64,000 nucleotides of DNA from G963662675 sp963676845 (GCA_963676845.2 CAXXKK010000021.1:43388-107387), one strand, 5' to 3'. Shown: positions 45,786 to 54,891, counted from the stretch's first letter. Program-made: numbers and translations. The notes: generated from the sequence alone by a model not told the origin.

Positions 45786-46331
45786 CTAAACAAAAACAAC
45801 CAGATAATTACTGAAAGCACTTCGAACTTCTTTTAATGCCAAACTAATCTGGCTTTCTACATTTCGCTTGGTGGTTTCTAATTCCTGAGCTATTTCTTCG
45901 TTTGTCATGCCTTGTTGCCGAAACTGATAGATTTTCTTTCGCTGGGCAGGCATCTTTTCAACAATCATTTCAATTAAAAGTGCTTTTTCCAAAGCAATGT
46001 ATTCCTCTTCCGGGCTGTAGGAAAATGTTGAAGGAGCCTGCATTTCAATAATGGTCTTGGTTGCATATTTCCTTTTCAGGAAATTGAGAGCTTTATTTTT
46101 GGCAATGGTGTATAAATACGAATCGAATGATTTTTCGGAATCGATACTTTTGTGATTTTGCCATAAATCGACAAAAACTTCTTCTGCCAATTCTTCTGCA
46201 TCAGCCATGGTTTTAACATAGCCCAAAATAAAAGTCCTGACCTTTGTATAGTAGAAAATGAAGACTTTTTCAAAAGCCGGATGACTACCTTTTTGCAATG
46301 CGGATAATATGGACTGGTCGATTTTTGTCAT
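45786..46331 (-). CDS. ECF RNA polymerase sigma factor (sigma-70 family)
   Basis: 181 residues: region 2 appears as HPAFEKVFIFYYTKVRTFIL and DAEELAEEVFVDLWQNH, with YLYTIAKNKALNFLKRK. Region 4 appears as MPAQRKKIYQFRQQGMTNEE and IAQELETTKRNVESQISLAL. It is the Bacteroidota type (RpoE-like, FecI-like) that works with a FecR anti-sigma factor and a TonB receptor. It is transcribed away from the porin-like, fecR and TonB-receptor genes (46464-50973), a divergent version of the usual arrangement. Confidence 0.93.
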   Translation of the reverse strand: MTKIDQSILSALQKGSHPAFEKVFIFYYTKVRTFILGYVKTMADAEELAEEVFVDLWQNHKSIDSEKSFDSYLYTIAKNKALNFLKRKYATKTIIEMQAPSTFSYSPEEEYIALEKALLIEMIVEKMPAQRKKIYQFRQQGMTNEEIAQELETTKRNVESQISLALKEVRSAFSNYLVVFV

Positions 46332-46463
46332 AAAAAAACGAAGGTAGATTTTCCTGTTCAGAGTGCAAAACCGGATTTACTTCTCTCAACCAGAATAAAC
46401 TTTTTTTAGTAAAATTTAGATTTTTTATTGAGTTTCTGCCAACTTAATTGTACTCCTTATAAA

Positions 46464-47171
46464 ATGATAAATATGCAGCAAAAGCATTTATGGCTAATTT
46501 TACTGGTGATACAATGTTTCTCTGTATCTCAGGTAAAAGGGCAGGAACTTCAGAAAGATACAATTTCTGTTCCCCACCCGTTGCAGGATAAAGAGGATTT
46601 GCGGTTACAACCGGTTCAGCCTACTCCGCAACTGGCAATGCAGGAACTATGGAATAATGATGAAAATCTTCTCGATAATTCAATTGGCAGGAAAATAGCA
46701 AGCTTCAAGTTTAATAGGGAATTGAAATATCTAAATGCCCTGAAAGGAGACTCGTCCTCTATGCTTTTGCCAATGTACCCCGGACTGGGCGATTATCAAA
46801 ATTTTGGCGGGACATTGGGAAGTTTCAATATAACAAACAGACTGGCTATAGATTATGGCGCTTTTATTAGTGCACAATACGGTTATCTTTTTTCAACTAA
46901 ACAAATTATTTTAGGAAGCAATTTCCTGTTGCGTTACGCTATTACAAACAAGCTACAATTTCAAACATGGGAGCAATACCTCACGCCCGGAAATAGTTCT
47001 GACCCCACTTTTAACATGCGAACCTTTTTCCCAACAACTAATTTCGGGGCAGGGCTGCAATACAATTCCAATGAGAAAATAAAAATAAAGGTGGGTATTG
47101 AATATCAGTACGACCAAAGTGACAAAAGCTGGAAACAGGAATCGGGTGGAAAAGTTCTATTAAAATTTTAA
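46464..47171 (+). CDS. Outer-membrane protein, porin-like, upstream of fecR
   Basis: The preferred start is ATG 46464 (or 46473); the longer frame from 46428 adds an implausible leader. About 235 residues: signal peptide (LWLILLVIQCFSVSQVKG), then a barrel-like series LGSFNITNRLAIDYGAFISA, YLFSTKQIILGSNFLLRYAI and NFGAGLQYNSNEKIKIKVGI, with a C-terminal aromatic-ended strand (GGKVLLKF). Not assigned to a family. It lies 11 bases before fecR in the same operon, which is unusual because FecR normally follows the sigma gene directly. Confidence 0.75.
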   Translation: MINMQQKHLWLILLVIQCFSVSQVKGQELQKDTISVPHPLQDKEDLRLQPVQPTPQLAMQELWNNDENLLDNSIGRKIASFKFNRELKYLNALKGDSSSMLLPMYPGLGDYQNFGGTLGSFNITNRLAIDYGAFISAQYGYLFSTKQIILGSNFLLRYAITNKLQFQTWEQYLTPGNSSDPTFNMRTFFPTTNFGAGLQYNSNEKIKIKVGIEYQYDQSDKSWKQESGGKVLLKF

Positions 47172-47182
47172 GAATCAACGAT

Positions 47183-48214
47183 ATGAAATCGGACAAAGAC
47201 ACAGATGCTATAGAAATGTTACGGCTCTATTTAAGTGACCGCTATGCTTTGGAAACGGAAGAAAAGGTTCAGCAGTGGCTGGCAAAAAATCCGGTAACGG
47301 AAGAAATGGAACAGGCCTCAAAAGAATATTGGGATTCAATAAACACAGGAAAAGATGCAACCACGTTTGAGGCTTTAAAACGGGTGAATAAAAAAATCGA
47401 CATTCATTCGCTGGCGAAAAAAACTGTCCGGCTAAAAGTTCTCTCAAGAGTGGCAGCCATTTTTATTCTGCTAGTCGGAATAAGCGGGATTTGGTTTTAC
47501 CTACAACATCAGAGCAGCCCGGCAATGATTGAGATTTCGGCAGCGTACGGAGAAACGAAACAAGTAACATTGCCCGACCAAACAGAAGTCTGGCTCAATG
47601 CCGGTAGTTCTTTGAAATATCCCTCAGAATTCAGTCAGAAATTGCGTTCGGTTCATTTAACCGGGGAAGCATTCTTTTCAGTAACAAAAAATCAATCGAA
47701 GCCTTTTGTGGTTGAAACAAAGAATCTGGCTGTAAAAGTTTTGGGGACAAAATTCAATTTAAAAGCCTACCCGGATGAACACCAGACAGTAGCTACATTG
47801 CAGGAAGGAAAAATAGAAGTTCAAACTGTAAAAAATCAAAAACAACAAATGATGCCGAATGAACAATTGGTTTACAACAGCGAAAATTCAGCCTTAAAAG
47901 TAGTAAAAATCAATGTCGAAGACCTCCCGGATTGGAAAAACGGAAACCTCATATTTTCGGAAGCTACGCTGGGCGAAATCCTGCAAACTCTCGAACGGCG
48001 TTTCAAAATCTCTTTCAATACAGATAAATCCATTGACATATCAACCGAATGTTATACCATAAAATTTGAACGGGAAGAATCCCCTGACCAAATACTTCAG
48101 GTTTTAGCAGATATGGCCGGGGACTTTTCCTATTCCTCGAAAAGCGGACAAATTACATTGAAAAAAGATAGTATAAACCAAAACAGAATGCCTATGAAAA
48201 GACAGAACCGGTAA
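47183..48214 (+). CDS. FecR-family anti-sigma factor
   Basis: 343 residues: N-terminal cytoplasmic domain with EKVQQWLAKNPVTEEME, one TM segment (VLSRVAAIFILLVGISGIWF), then the FecR domain (EISAAYGETKQVTLPDQTEV, WLNAGSSLKYPSEF, VHLTGEAFFSVTKN, FVVETKNLAVKVLGTKFN) and the Bacteroidota C-terminal domain (LGEILQTLERRFKISFNTD). It holds the ECF sigma factor at the inner membrane and releases it on a signal from the TonB receptor's STN domain. Confidence 0.95.
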   Translation: MKSDKDTDAIEMLRLYLSDRYALETEEKVQQWLAKNPVTEEMEQASKEYWDSINTGKDATTFEALKRVNKKIDIHSLAKKTVRLKVLSRVAAIFILLVGISGIWFYLQHQSSPAMIEISAAYGETKQVTLPDQTEVWLNAGSSLKYPSEFSQKLRSVHLTGEAFFSVTKNQSKPFVVETKNLAVKVLGTKFNLKAYPDEHQTVATLQEGKIEVQTVKNQKQQMMPNEQLVYNSENSALKVVKINVEDLPDWKNGNLIFSEATLGEILQTLERRFKISFNTDKSIDISTECYTIKFEREESPDQILQVLADMAGDFSYSSKSGQITLKKDSINQNRMPMKRQNR

Positions 48215-48372
48215 AAAGATAGCGCTTTCTACCGGTTCAAAACGAAGATACAAAATCAACTCTGTGTAAAGTAACTTAGTATCAACGACACAAATGTAAT
48301 AGAATGAAACGAGTTCCGATGTATCGGAACGAGTTCCATCGAATACCATTTGGTTTTAACAATAATAATGAG

Positions 48373-50973
48373 ATGAATCTAAAAAAATTAACGATAGTAT
48401 TTCTTACCCTTTCAGTTTTTCTGTTTGCTTTCTCAAAGCAGTCGAAGGCACAGGAAAAACACATAACAATTCAAAAAAAGAACATTTCACTAAAAGAGGC
48501 CTTTAACGAAATAGAAAAGCAAACCAACTACAGCATAGCCTATAAAAAGTCGGAAACAAACGAGAAGCAAAAAATCAATCTTTCATTAAAAGATGTGAGT
48601 TTGGAAAAAGCATTGGGCGAAATTCTGAAAGACACTGGACTCACATATAAAATTAGTGGCTACCACATTATCCTAACTCCGAAAAAGGAAAAGCCGAAAA
48701 CAAAAGACACCGGCCTTACCCAAACCATACGCGGAACGGTTTACAATGCAGAAACAGGACAACCTGTGGAGTTCGCCAATATTTCATTGATAGAAAATCC
48801 TACAACAGGAACCATTTCAGATAGTCTGGGGCATTTTGCCATTCGTGGAGTTCCACTGGGGTATGCCAACATAAAAGTTTCTTTTGTTGGGTATCAATCC
48901 TATATTTACCGCGAGATATTGCTGACTTCGGCGAGGGAAGCATCGGTTGAAGTCCCGTTAACGGAAAGCATCCAATCGGTTGGAGAAATAACTGTTCGTC
49001 CGCAAATAAATAAGGAACGTGCCATAAACCCAATGGCTTTGGCAGAAGGGCGTATGTTGAGCGTGGAAGAAGCCAACCGCTTTGCTGGTGCGTTCAACGA
49101 CCCTGCCCGTTTGGTAACTTCTTTTGCCGGGGTATCCGGGACGGGGGGAATTTCGAGCAATGCGCTTTCCATCCGTGGTAATGCGCCGCAATATACCCAG
49201 TGGCGTTTGGAGGGCGTTGAAATCCCGAACCCAACACATTTTGCTGATATGATTTCATTGGGAGGCGGGGTTTACTCGGCTTTAAGCAGCCAGGTAATGG
49301 GAAACTCCGACTTTTTTAATGGGGCATTTCCTGCTGAATACAGCAATGCGCTTTCGGGGGCGTTTGATATGCAAATGCGTAACGGCAACAATCAAACGCA
49401 TCAAAATACATTTCAGGTAAGTTTGATGGGAATTGATTTCGCTTCGGAAGGACCATTGAGCAAAAATCACAACAGTTCTTATATTTTTAATTACCGGTAT
49501 TCGCTAACCGGCATGGTTGCTGATGTTAACCTGAAATACCAGGACCTTTCATTCAAATTAAACTTACCAACGAAAAAAGCCGGGACATTTTCAATTTGGG
49601 GACTTGGGCTGACTGATAATAACGATGTTGACCCGCTCGATAAAGAAGACTGGGAATCTTATGCTGACCGGCAGGATGTAAAAACAACACTTGAAAAAGC
49701 CAGTGGTGGGATTACGCATAAATATAACCTGAATAATGACACTTATATCAAAACCGTTTTAGCGGGTACTTACAGCGGAATACTTCAGGATGTTGGGCAA
49801 GTGGATTCACTGGATTCACATGTGCAGGTAGTTGATATCACCAATAAAAACTGGAACATCGTGCTAAATTCATATATCAATAAGAAATTTAGCTCACACC
49901 ACGTTAACCGGACGGGGATTACGGCTACCGAAATGATTTATGATTTGGATTACAACGTTACGTCTAATTACGGGCTAAATAGGCCAATGGAAAATGTGGC
50001 CAAAGGTTTCGGGAACAATTTTCAGGTTTCGGCCTGGTCCCAATCGGTTTTTGAGTTGTCTCCGAAATTTTCGTTGAGTGCAGGGCTAAACGTACAGTAT
50101 TTTAACCTGAACGAGAATTTCAATTTAGAACCTAGGTTGAACATGAAATGGAATTTCAGAACAGACCAATCCTTCTCTGTATCTTATGGTTTAAACAGCA
50201 GGCGCGAACGACTTGATTTTTATTACGTGGTTGATTCAACAACAAACCAGCCCGGCAATAAAGGATTGAATTTATCAAAAGCACATCATTTAAACCTGGC
50301 ATACGACTGGCATATTTCCGATGTACTTCACCTGAAAGTTGAACCTTACTACCAGTATTTGTTTGATGTTCCGGTGGAGACCAATACTTCTTTTTCGGTG
50401 TTGAATCTTAATGATTATTACCTCGATAAAGTTTTGGTCAACGCAGGAAAAGGGAAAAATTACGGAATTGATGTTACGCTGGAACGCTACCTCAAAAAAG
50501 GCTCTTATTATTTGCTCACCGGGTCTGTTTTTAAATCGGAGTATATGGGTGGAGATAAAATTTGGCGCAGTACCCGCTATGACCGTGGATTTAGCTTTAA
50601 TGGCGTGTGGGGCAAAGAATGGCTCGCCAGGCGGAGCAAAAATAACCGCTTTGGCCTGAATTTAAGATTAACCTGCCAGGGAGGGGAACGTTACACCCCC
50701 ATTGATGAGGCACTTTCAGAAACAAGCCACGAAATAAAGCTGGATGATTCAAAGGCTTTCAGCAAACAATATGACCCTTTTATAAGTGGAGACCTTACGG
50801 TTAGCTACCGGATAAATCGCAGAAAAATTTCTCACGAAATTGCATTAAAAGGACTGAACATTGGCCTTTATACAGGTGAGTCAGGGTATTTCTACAACGA
50901 ATCAACCAGTGCCATCGAAAAAGGAAATGTAATGGGAGCTTTATGGGATATTTGTTATAAAATCCATTTTTAA
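48373..50973 (+). CDS. TonB-dependent receptor with STN signalling domain
   Basis: About 866 residues from ATG 48373, which opens a signal peptide (KKLTIVFLTLSVFLFAFSKQ); the upstream ATG at 48304 would add 23 unlikely residues. Order: STN domain (~30-100; HITIQKKNISLKEAFNEIEK, ALGEILKDTGLTYKIS), carboxypeptidase-D-like domain (~115-195; IRGTVYNAETGQPVEFANIS), plug (~205-320; SVGEITVRP, ARLVTSFAGVSGTGGISSNA) and an outer-membrane barrel to the end (WDICYKIHF). With the sigma and FecR genes it forms a complete cell-surface signalling and import locus. No SusD partner follows, so the substrate is likely a small chelate or peptide rather than a glycan; this is inference. Confidence 0.93.
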   Translation: MNLKKLTIVFLTLSVFLFAFSKQSKAQEKHITIQKKNISLKEAFNEIEKQTNYSIAYKKSETNEKQKINLSLKDVSLEKALGEILKDTGLTYKISGYHIILTPKKEKPKTKDTGLTQTIRGTVYNAETGQPVEFANISLIENPTTGTISDSLGHFAIRGVPLGYANIKVSFVGYQSYIYREILLTSAREASVEVPLTESIQSVGEITVRPQINKERAINPMALAEGRMLSVEEANRFAGAFNDPARLVTSFAGVSGTGGISSNALSIRGNAPQYTQWRLEGVEIPNPTHFADMISLGGGVYSALSSQVMGNSDFFNGAFPAEYSNALSGAFDMQMRNGNNQTHQNTFQVSLMGIDFASEGPLSKNHNSSYIFNYRYSLTGMVADVNLKYQDLSFKLNLPTKKAGTFSIWGLGLTDNNDVDPLDKEDWESYADRQDVKTTLEKASGGITHKYNLNNDTYIKTVLAGTYSGILQDVGQVDSLDSHVQVVDITNKNWNIVLNSYINKKFSSHHVNRTGITATEMIYDLDYNVTSNYGLNRPMENVAKGFGNNFQVSAWSQSVFELSPKFSLSAGLNVQYFNLNENFNLEPRLNMKWNFRTDQSFSVSYGLNSRRERLDFYYVVDSTTNQPGNKGLNLSKAHHLNLAYDWHISDVLHLKVEPYYQYLFDVPVETNTSFSVLNLNDYYLDKVLVNAGKGKNYGIDVTLERYLKKGSYYLLTGSVFKSEYMGGDKIWRSTRYDRGFSFNGVWGKEWLARRSKNNRFGLNLRLTCQGGERYTPIDEALSETSHEIKLDDSKAFSKQYDPFISGDLTVSYRINRRKISHEIALKGLNIGLYTGESGYFYNESTSAIEKGNVMGALWDICYKIHF

Positions 50974-51204
50974 CCTAAGAAACACATAAGTACAATATTT
51001 TGTATATTTAATGTCAGGGAAAATGCGTAATCAACGCACACCGCCAAGCACATTTGCAATTCGCTCAAGCCAATACTGAAACCTAAAATTGCAAAAGAGC
51101 TTGTCTGTTTTCCACCACTTTTTGCCGACCCGAAAAACAAAATCAGGTCAGTGCTAAAATTGAAAATAAAGTAGTTCTATGAAAAAAATAAAACCCAGCA
51201 GGAT
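50974..51204. other. Intergenic stretch downstream of the TonB receptor
   Basis: Contains hairpin repeat copy 2 (51045-51103) and AT-rich sequence with no gene. Confidence 0.55.
51045..51103. repeat. Hairpin repeat, copy 2
   Basis: Arms CAAGCACATTTGCAATT and AATTGCAAAAGAGCTTG pair over 17 positions with two A-A mismatches placed as in copy 1 (45677-45731); the loop has cgctcaagcc. Several arm differences between the copies are compensatory (AAAT/ATTT versus AATT/AATT), which suggests selection for the fold. Confidence 0.75.
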
Positions 51205-51312
51205 CTGTATATGTCATAGCCGGTTTTGTGGGTAATTGTTGGTTTATTACCCGCATCTACTTCTTCTCGGTTTGACAGGAAAGTAGCCCGCAATCGGCTA
51301 CGCCACATACAG
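51205..51312. repeat. Branched inverted repeat (three-way junction-like)
   Basis: The outer arms CTGTATATGTCATAGCCG (51205-51222) and CGGCTACGCCACATACAG (51295-51312) pair along 18 positions with three mismatches. Two of these become G-U pairs on the minus-strand copy. Inside are TGTGGGTAAT/ATTACCCGCA (51227-51236 with 51246-51255) and CTACTT/AAGTAG (51257-51262 with 51281-51286). The result is a cloverleaf-like fold, just upstream of GTTATAGGCAA (51319-51329). Confidence 0.75.
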
Positions 51313-51370
51313 GTAATCGTTATAGGCAAAGTTGAAGAGTGAGAAAGTAATGGGTAGAAGAAAAATAAGA

Positions 51371-52150
51371 ATGATTAATAACAACAAAAACGACTGGTTT
51401 ACAATTGAGAAGATTGATGATAATACATCTATAATAAGTGAATACAAACATTGGGAAGAAACACATTGTTATGTGCTAAACGGAACAGAAAAATGTTTAC
51501 TAATTGATACAGGACTTGGTGTTGAAAATATTTTAGAACAAGTACAAAAACTGACAGATAAACCTGTTACAGTAGTTACGACACATGTACACTATGACCA
51601 TTTTGGCGGGCATAAATATTTCCCAGACTTTTATGTACACGAAGCAGAAACAGAATGGATAAATGGAGGATTTCCATTGACAATAGAACAGGTTCGAAAC
51701 TTTTTAATAGAAGAACCGTGCGATTTCCCCGAAAATTTTGATGTTAACAATTACGACCTTTTTAAAGGAATTCCGACAAGAATACTAAAAGATAACGATA
51801 CAATTGAATTGGGAGAACGAACAATACAGGTTTTACACACTCCTGGACATTCACCAGGACATATGTGCTTTTTTGAAAAAGATAAGGGCTATTTATATAC
51901 CGGAGATTTGATTTATATGGATGTATTGTTTGCGGATTTTCCATCAACAGACCCAGTTGCTTATATGAATTCAATTAAAAAATTATTGCCTTTGACTGTA
52001 AAAAAAATATTACCAGCACATCACAATTTAAATGTCCCGTTGTCGATTATTAAAGATATGGATAAAGCTTTTTCTGAATTGTACGAGAAAGGAAAATTAA
52101 AACACGGAAGTGGAACATTTATATATGAAAATTTTAGAATAAGACTATAA
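51371..52150 (+). CDS. Metallo-beta-lactamase-fold hydrolase
   Basis: The preferred start is ATG 51371 (MINNNKNDWFTIEKID), ~259 residues; an in-frame ATG at 51332 is possible but its first residues look unlike the family. The metal-binding motif THVHYDHFGGH (HxHxDH) is followed by TPGHSPGHMC, YTGDLIYMD and ILPAHHN, giving a complete MBL site for two metals. Members include glyoxalase II-like hydrolases, lactonases and other esterases; the substrate is not set. It opens the co-oriented run after the branched repeat, and is followed 10 bases on by a lipoprotein gene. Confidence 0.88.
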   Translation: MINNNKNDWFTIEKIDDNTSIISEYKHWEETHCYVLNGTEKCLLIDTGLGVENILEQVQKLTDKPVTVVTTHVHYDHFGGHKYFPDFYVHEAETEWINGGFPLTIEQVRNFLIEEPCDFPENFDVNNYDLFKGIPTRILKDNDTIELGERTIQVLHTPGHSPGHMCFFEKDKGYLYTGDLIYMDVLFADFPSTDPVAYMNSIKKLLPLTVKKILPAHHNLNVPLSIIKDMDKAFSELYEKGKLKHGSGTFIYENFRIRL

Positions 52151-52160
52151 AAACAAGAAA

Positions 52161-52706
52161 ATGGAATTAAACAATAAATGGAGTATAAGAACTAAAAGAA
52201 TATCGACATTTTTAATTTGTGTTTTTTTTCTTAGTTCATTCACAGGTTGTAAAAATACCGAAAGCAAAGACAATATTAGCAAACTTATGGAATACAATGG
52301 AGAGTACATAGGAAATGCTAGTGCTGTTGGTAATATTCTTACCTTATTGGAAATTACTTATGATAAATTCAATTTAGACACATCTAATAGACCTTATGAA
52401 ATTCAAATATTGTGTACTAATCCAAAAGGGGGAAAGTCAAATGAAGAACTAAAACAATTTAATTTGTATAGTTCAACAATTATTTTTTCTCTAATCAAAA
52501 ATGTAGATGAAATAAACTTTATCTATGAAAGCGAATTAGAGTTTAATTTTAAAAGAAAAGAAGCGAATAGTTTCTTTGGACAAAAGCTAGAGTCTTTTGG
52601 AGAAGATAAGGATAAATGGGAAAAGGAAATATTGCAAAAATTAGATTCTATAAACATTGTAGATTCTTACTATGCGAAATATCGTGTAATTAATGCTTAC
52701 AATTAA
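52161..52706 (+). CDS. Hypothetical lipoprotein
   Basis: 181 residues with a signal peptide and lipobox (LSSFTGC, Cys ~30). The mature part is polar with an even mix of Lys, Glu and Asn (NISKLMEYNGEYIGNASAVG) and no known motif. It starts 10 bases after the MBL gene and probably shares its transcript. The DUF4825-like small-domain appearance is not specific; function unknown. Confidence 0.7.
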   Translation: MELNNKWSIRTKRISTFLICVFFLSSFTGCKNTESKDNISKLMEYNGEYIGNASAVGNILTLLEITYDKFNLDTSNRPYEIQILCTNPKGGKSNEELKQFNLYSSTIIFSLIKNVDEINFIYESELEFNFKRKEANSFFGQKLESFGEDKDKWEKEILQKLDSINIVDSYYAKYRVINAYN

Positions 52707-52813
52707 TGCCTTTACAAGAGGAGTGCAGACTGAAACCCAACCCATAACAATCTGTCATATGGCATAGCTGTTAAAGTGCAAACTTGGAATTTTATCATTC
52801 GCCCGGTAGCAGG

Positions 52814-53134
52814 GGATGCTCCGAGCCCCGATTTTGATACTTTTTGCCCCTGAGCCGAAGCTCATAGGTACTCTCACATATCTCAAAATCACCTTCATAA
52901 ACCTAATCATGTTAAGTTTTGTAGGCCCAAGCCACAAGAACATAAGCTTAAGATTATATTTTGCTAACTTGCTCTGACTCTTAAGACCTTGCATCAGATT
53001 ACAACCTCTTGCAAAATCCAAAAATCGAAAAGATGAAATATTAAACATCATCGACCTGATTTACAGAAGAGACACCAGATATAAGTTATTAGAGGGAAAG
53101 AGGTCGATTGTACTAATACAAATGTTATGCGCAA
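52814..53134. repeat. Dispersed ~300 bp repeat, copy B
   Basis: Shares long stretches with copies A and C, for example cttaagaccttgcatcagat, aaaatcgaaaagatgaaat and ataagttattagag. It ends with GTTATGCGCAA at 53124-53134 and is followed 28 bases later by the TlpA-like gene. It begins in the intergenic region ~108 bases after the 52706 stop. Confidence 0.85.
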
Positions 53135-53162
53135 AAATAACGAAGACACATACTAACATAAT

Positions 53163-54374
53163 ATGACCATGATTAAAAAACTTATTATTTGCTCGACATT
53201 ATTAATTCTTTTACTTAATTCGTGCAAGAAAAATTACACTTCAAAAAACTATTTGAATACTGTTCTTGACAAACTAAATAAAATTGAATCAGCCTCTTAC
53301 TTTTCTACTGAAGAGAATTGGAATCCAGGAGATACTGCTGCTTCATCAATATTTACCAAATTTGTCAAAGAATATAAAAACCCATCAGACACTACAATTG
53401 GTGCCAAATATATAAGCTTAGATTCATTGACTAAATCGAAAGCAGATTTTTGTTACGATGGACAAATGAGAGCATTGTTTTATAATGATGAAAAAGGAAT
53501 TGTTATTGACAGTTTTACTTTTAGACCATTACCTTTTAGGCCTTTAACACCACCCTTTTATAATTATGTTACCAGTATTGTAAAATATGCCCTCACTACA
53601 CAGGACAGCATATCTATAGAAATAAAGGAGCAGAAAAGTAATGTTTTTGTGTGCCTGACAATAAATGAAAATGAAATAGTCGAATTTTTTGGAAAGGCTT
53701 ACCATATGCCACCTTCTCCCTATGATTATGGAGATAATACCTCAATTTATGAACTATGGATCGATAAGAAAACGGATTTACCTTATAAGGTTAGACGAGA
53801 GATGTCACATAATATATCTGTTGACTCCGTTTCTAATTCTGTATTCAATAAATTAGATATTAAAGATTTTATTGCTTCTGATTATTTTCCGAAAGACTAT
53901 GAGATAAGGCAATACGGACAGAAAATAGAAAAAAGGCAACCTAATGAATTGGTTGGCAAAAAAGCACCTGATTGGACTTTACAAACTGACGATAACCAAA
54001 ATATTTCATTATCGGACTTGAAAAGTAAAGTGCTGATGATCCAATTTACAAGTGTTAGTTGTGGACCTTGTAGAGCCTCAATACCATTCTTAAAAAAGCT
54101 ACAAAATGATTATAAAAAAACCGATTTTGATTTTGTAGCAATTGAAAGTACCAGTAATGGCACAAATTCTCTTAGCAGCTATAGAAAAAGGAATCAGTTT
54201 AATTATAAATTCTTATTATCAAACAAGCAGATTCTAAAAGATTATTCAATTCAATCATATCCAGTATTTTTTATTCTTGACAAAAATAGAATTGTTAAGG
54301 AGGTCGTTAATGGTTATGGGGCAGGGACTACAGATGATAGAATAAAAACTATAATAAATGAATTGATAGAATAA
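53163..54374 (+). CDS. TlpA-family thiol-disulfide lipoprotein
   Basis: 403 residues. The lipobox (LLLNSC, Cys ~21) is followed by a large non-catalytic N-terminal domain and then a thioredoxin-like domain from ~265. NELVGKKAPDWTLQTDDNQN and the active site SVSCGPCRAS (CGPC) are clear. DKNRIVKEVVNGYGAGTTDD is the final part. Such proteins act in the periplasm in cytochrome c maturation or in rescuing thiols in outer-membrane lipoproteins. The ATG at 53163 is the first; an ATG at 53169 is equally possible. It sits just after repeat copy B. Confidence 0.9.
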   Translation: MTMIKKLIICSTLLILLLNSCKKNYTSKNYLNTVLDKLNKIESASYFSTEENWNPGDTAASSIFTKFVKEYKNPSDTTIGAKYISLDSLTKSKADFCYDGQMRALFYNDEKGIVIDSFTFRPLPFRPLTPPFYNYVTSIVKYALTTQDSISIEIKEQKSNVFVCLTINENEIVEFFGKAYHMPPSPYDYGDNTSIYELWIDKKTDLPYKVRREMSHNISVDSVSNSVFNKLDIKDFIASDYFPKDYEIRQYGQKIEKRQPNELVGKKAPDWTLQTDDNQNISLSDLKSKVLMIQFTSVSCGPCRASIPFLKKLQNDYKKTDFDFVAIESTSNGTNSLSSYRKRNQFNYKFLLSNKQILKDYSIQSYPVFFILDKNRIVKEVVNGYGAGTTDDRIKTIINELIE

Positions 54375-54420
54375 ATTTCAGCGCATGACAAAAAACTAAG
54401 CTTAAAAACAAGTAAAACGC

Positions 54421-54891
54421 ATGATGAGAAATATGAATTTTATGAAACGAATATTTTTATTACTCTTACTATTTGTGATTTTTGAAAATGTAAAAGCACA
54501 AACTGTTGTTATTAATCCAGATGGGACTCATTCTATCGTAATTGACAATGGATCGACAAAGACAATTGTTAACCCTGATGGGACTCATTCAACTGTAATT
54601 GATAACGGCTCGACAAAGACAATAGTTAATCCAAATGGAACTCATTCAACTGTAATTGACAATGGCTCGACAAAGACAATTGTTAATCCTGATGGAACTC
54701 ATTCGACTGTAATTGATAACGGCTCGACAAAGACAATAGTTAATCCAAATGGAACTCATTCAACTGTAATTGACAATGGTTCAACAAAGACAATCGTTAA
54801 CCCTGATGGAACTCATTCGACTCTAATTGACAATGGCTCGATAAAGACAATTAATAAAAGACAAAAGAAGAAGAAGAAAAACAACCACTAG
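54421..54891 (+). CDS. Exported 19-residue tandem-repeat protein
   Basis: 156 residues (an ATG at 54442 may be the true start). A signal peptide is followed by six nearly identical 19-residue units, consensus VNPDGTHSTVIDNGSTKTI (one has Ile in place of Thr, two have Asn for Asp), and a basic tail (KRQKKKKKNNH). The repeats alternate strands and turns (PDG/NG turns), suggesting a beta-solenoid or elongated surface structure. It has no catalytic motif and no lipobox. The unit count probably varies between strains by recombination. Its role is unknown. Confidence 0.82.
   Translation: MMRNMNFMKRIFLLLLLFVIFENVKAQTVVINPDGTHSIVIDNGSTKTIVNPDGTHSTVIDNGSTKTIVNPNGTHSTVIDNGSTKTIVNPDGTHSTVIDNGSTKTIVNPNGTHSTVIDNGSTKTIVNPDGTHSTLIDNGSIKTINKRQKKKKKNNH
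54507..54852 (+). repeat. 57-base tandem repeat inside the 54421 gene
   Basis: Six 57-base units encoding the 19-residue repeat, with mainly synonymous differences (ggc/gga, aat/aac, cca/cct), so selection for the protein is suggested. Confidence 0.85.

Noticed and set aside
51319..51329. Classical integron attC with GTTRRRY
   Set aside because: The junction words match GTTRNNNGCAA but not GTTRRRY strictly, and no IntI gene is in the window; described only as attC-like.
52755..53051. 98-codon minus-strand frame inside repeat copy B
   Set aside because: Its frame exists mostly because of the repeat, the matching frame is short in copy A and altered in copy C, and no family or signal is seen; treated as non-coding repeat.
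54507..54852. Direct 57-base repeats as a CRISPR array
   Set aside because: The units are contiguous, coding and without spacers; no cas genes are near.
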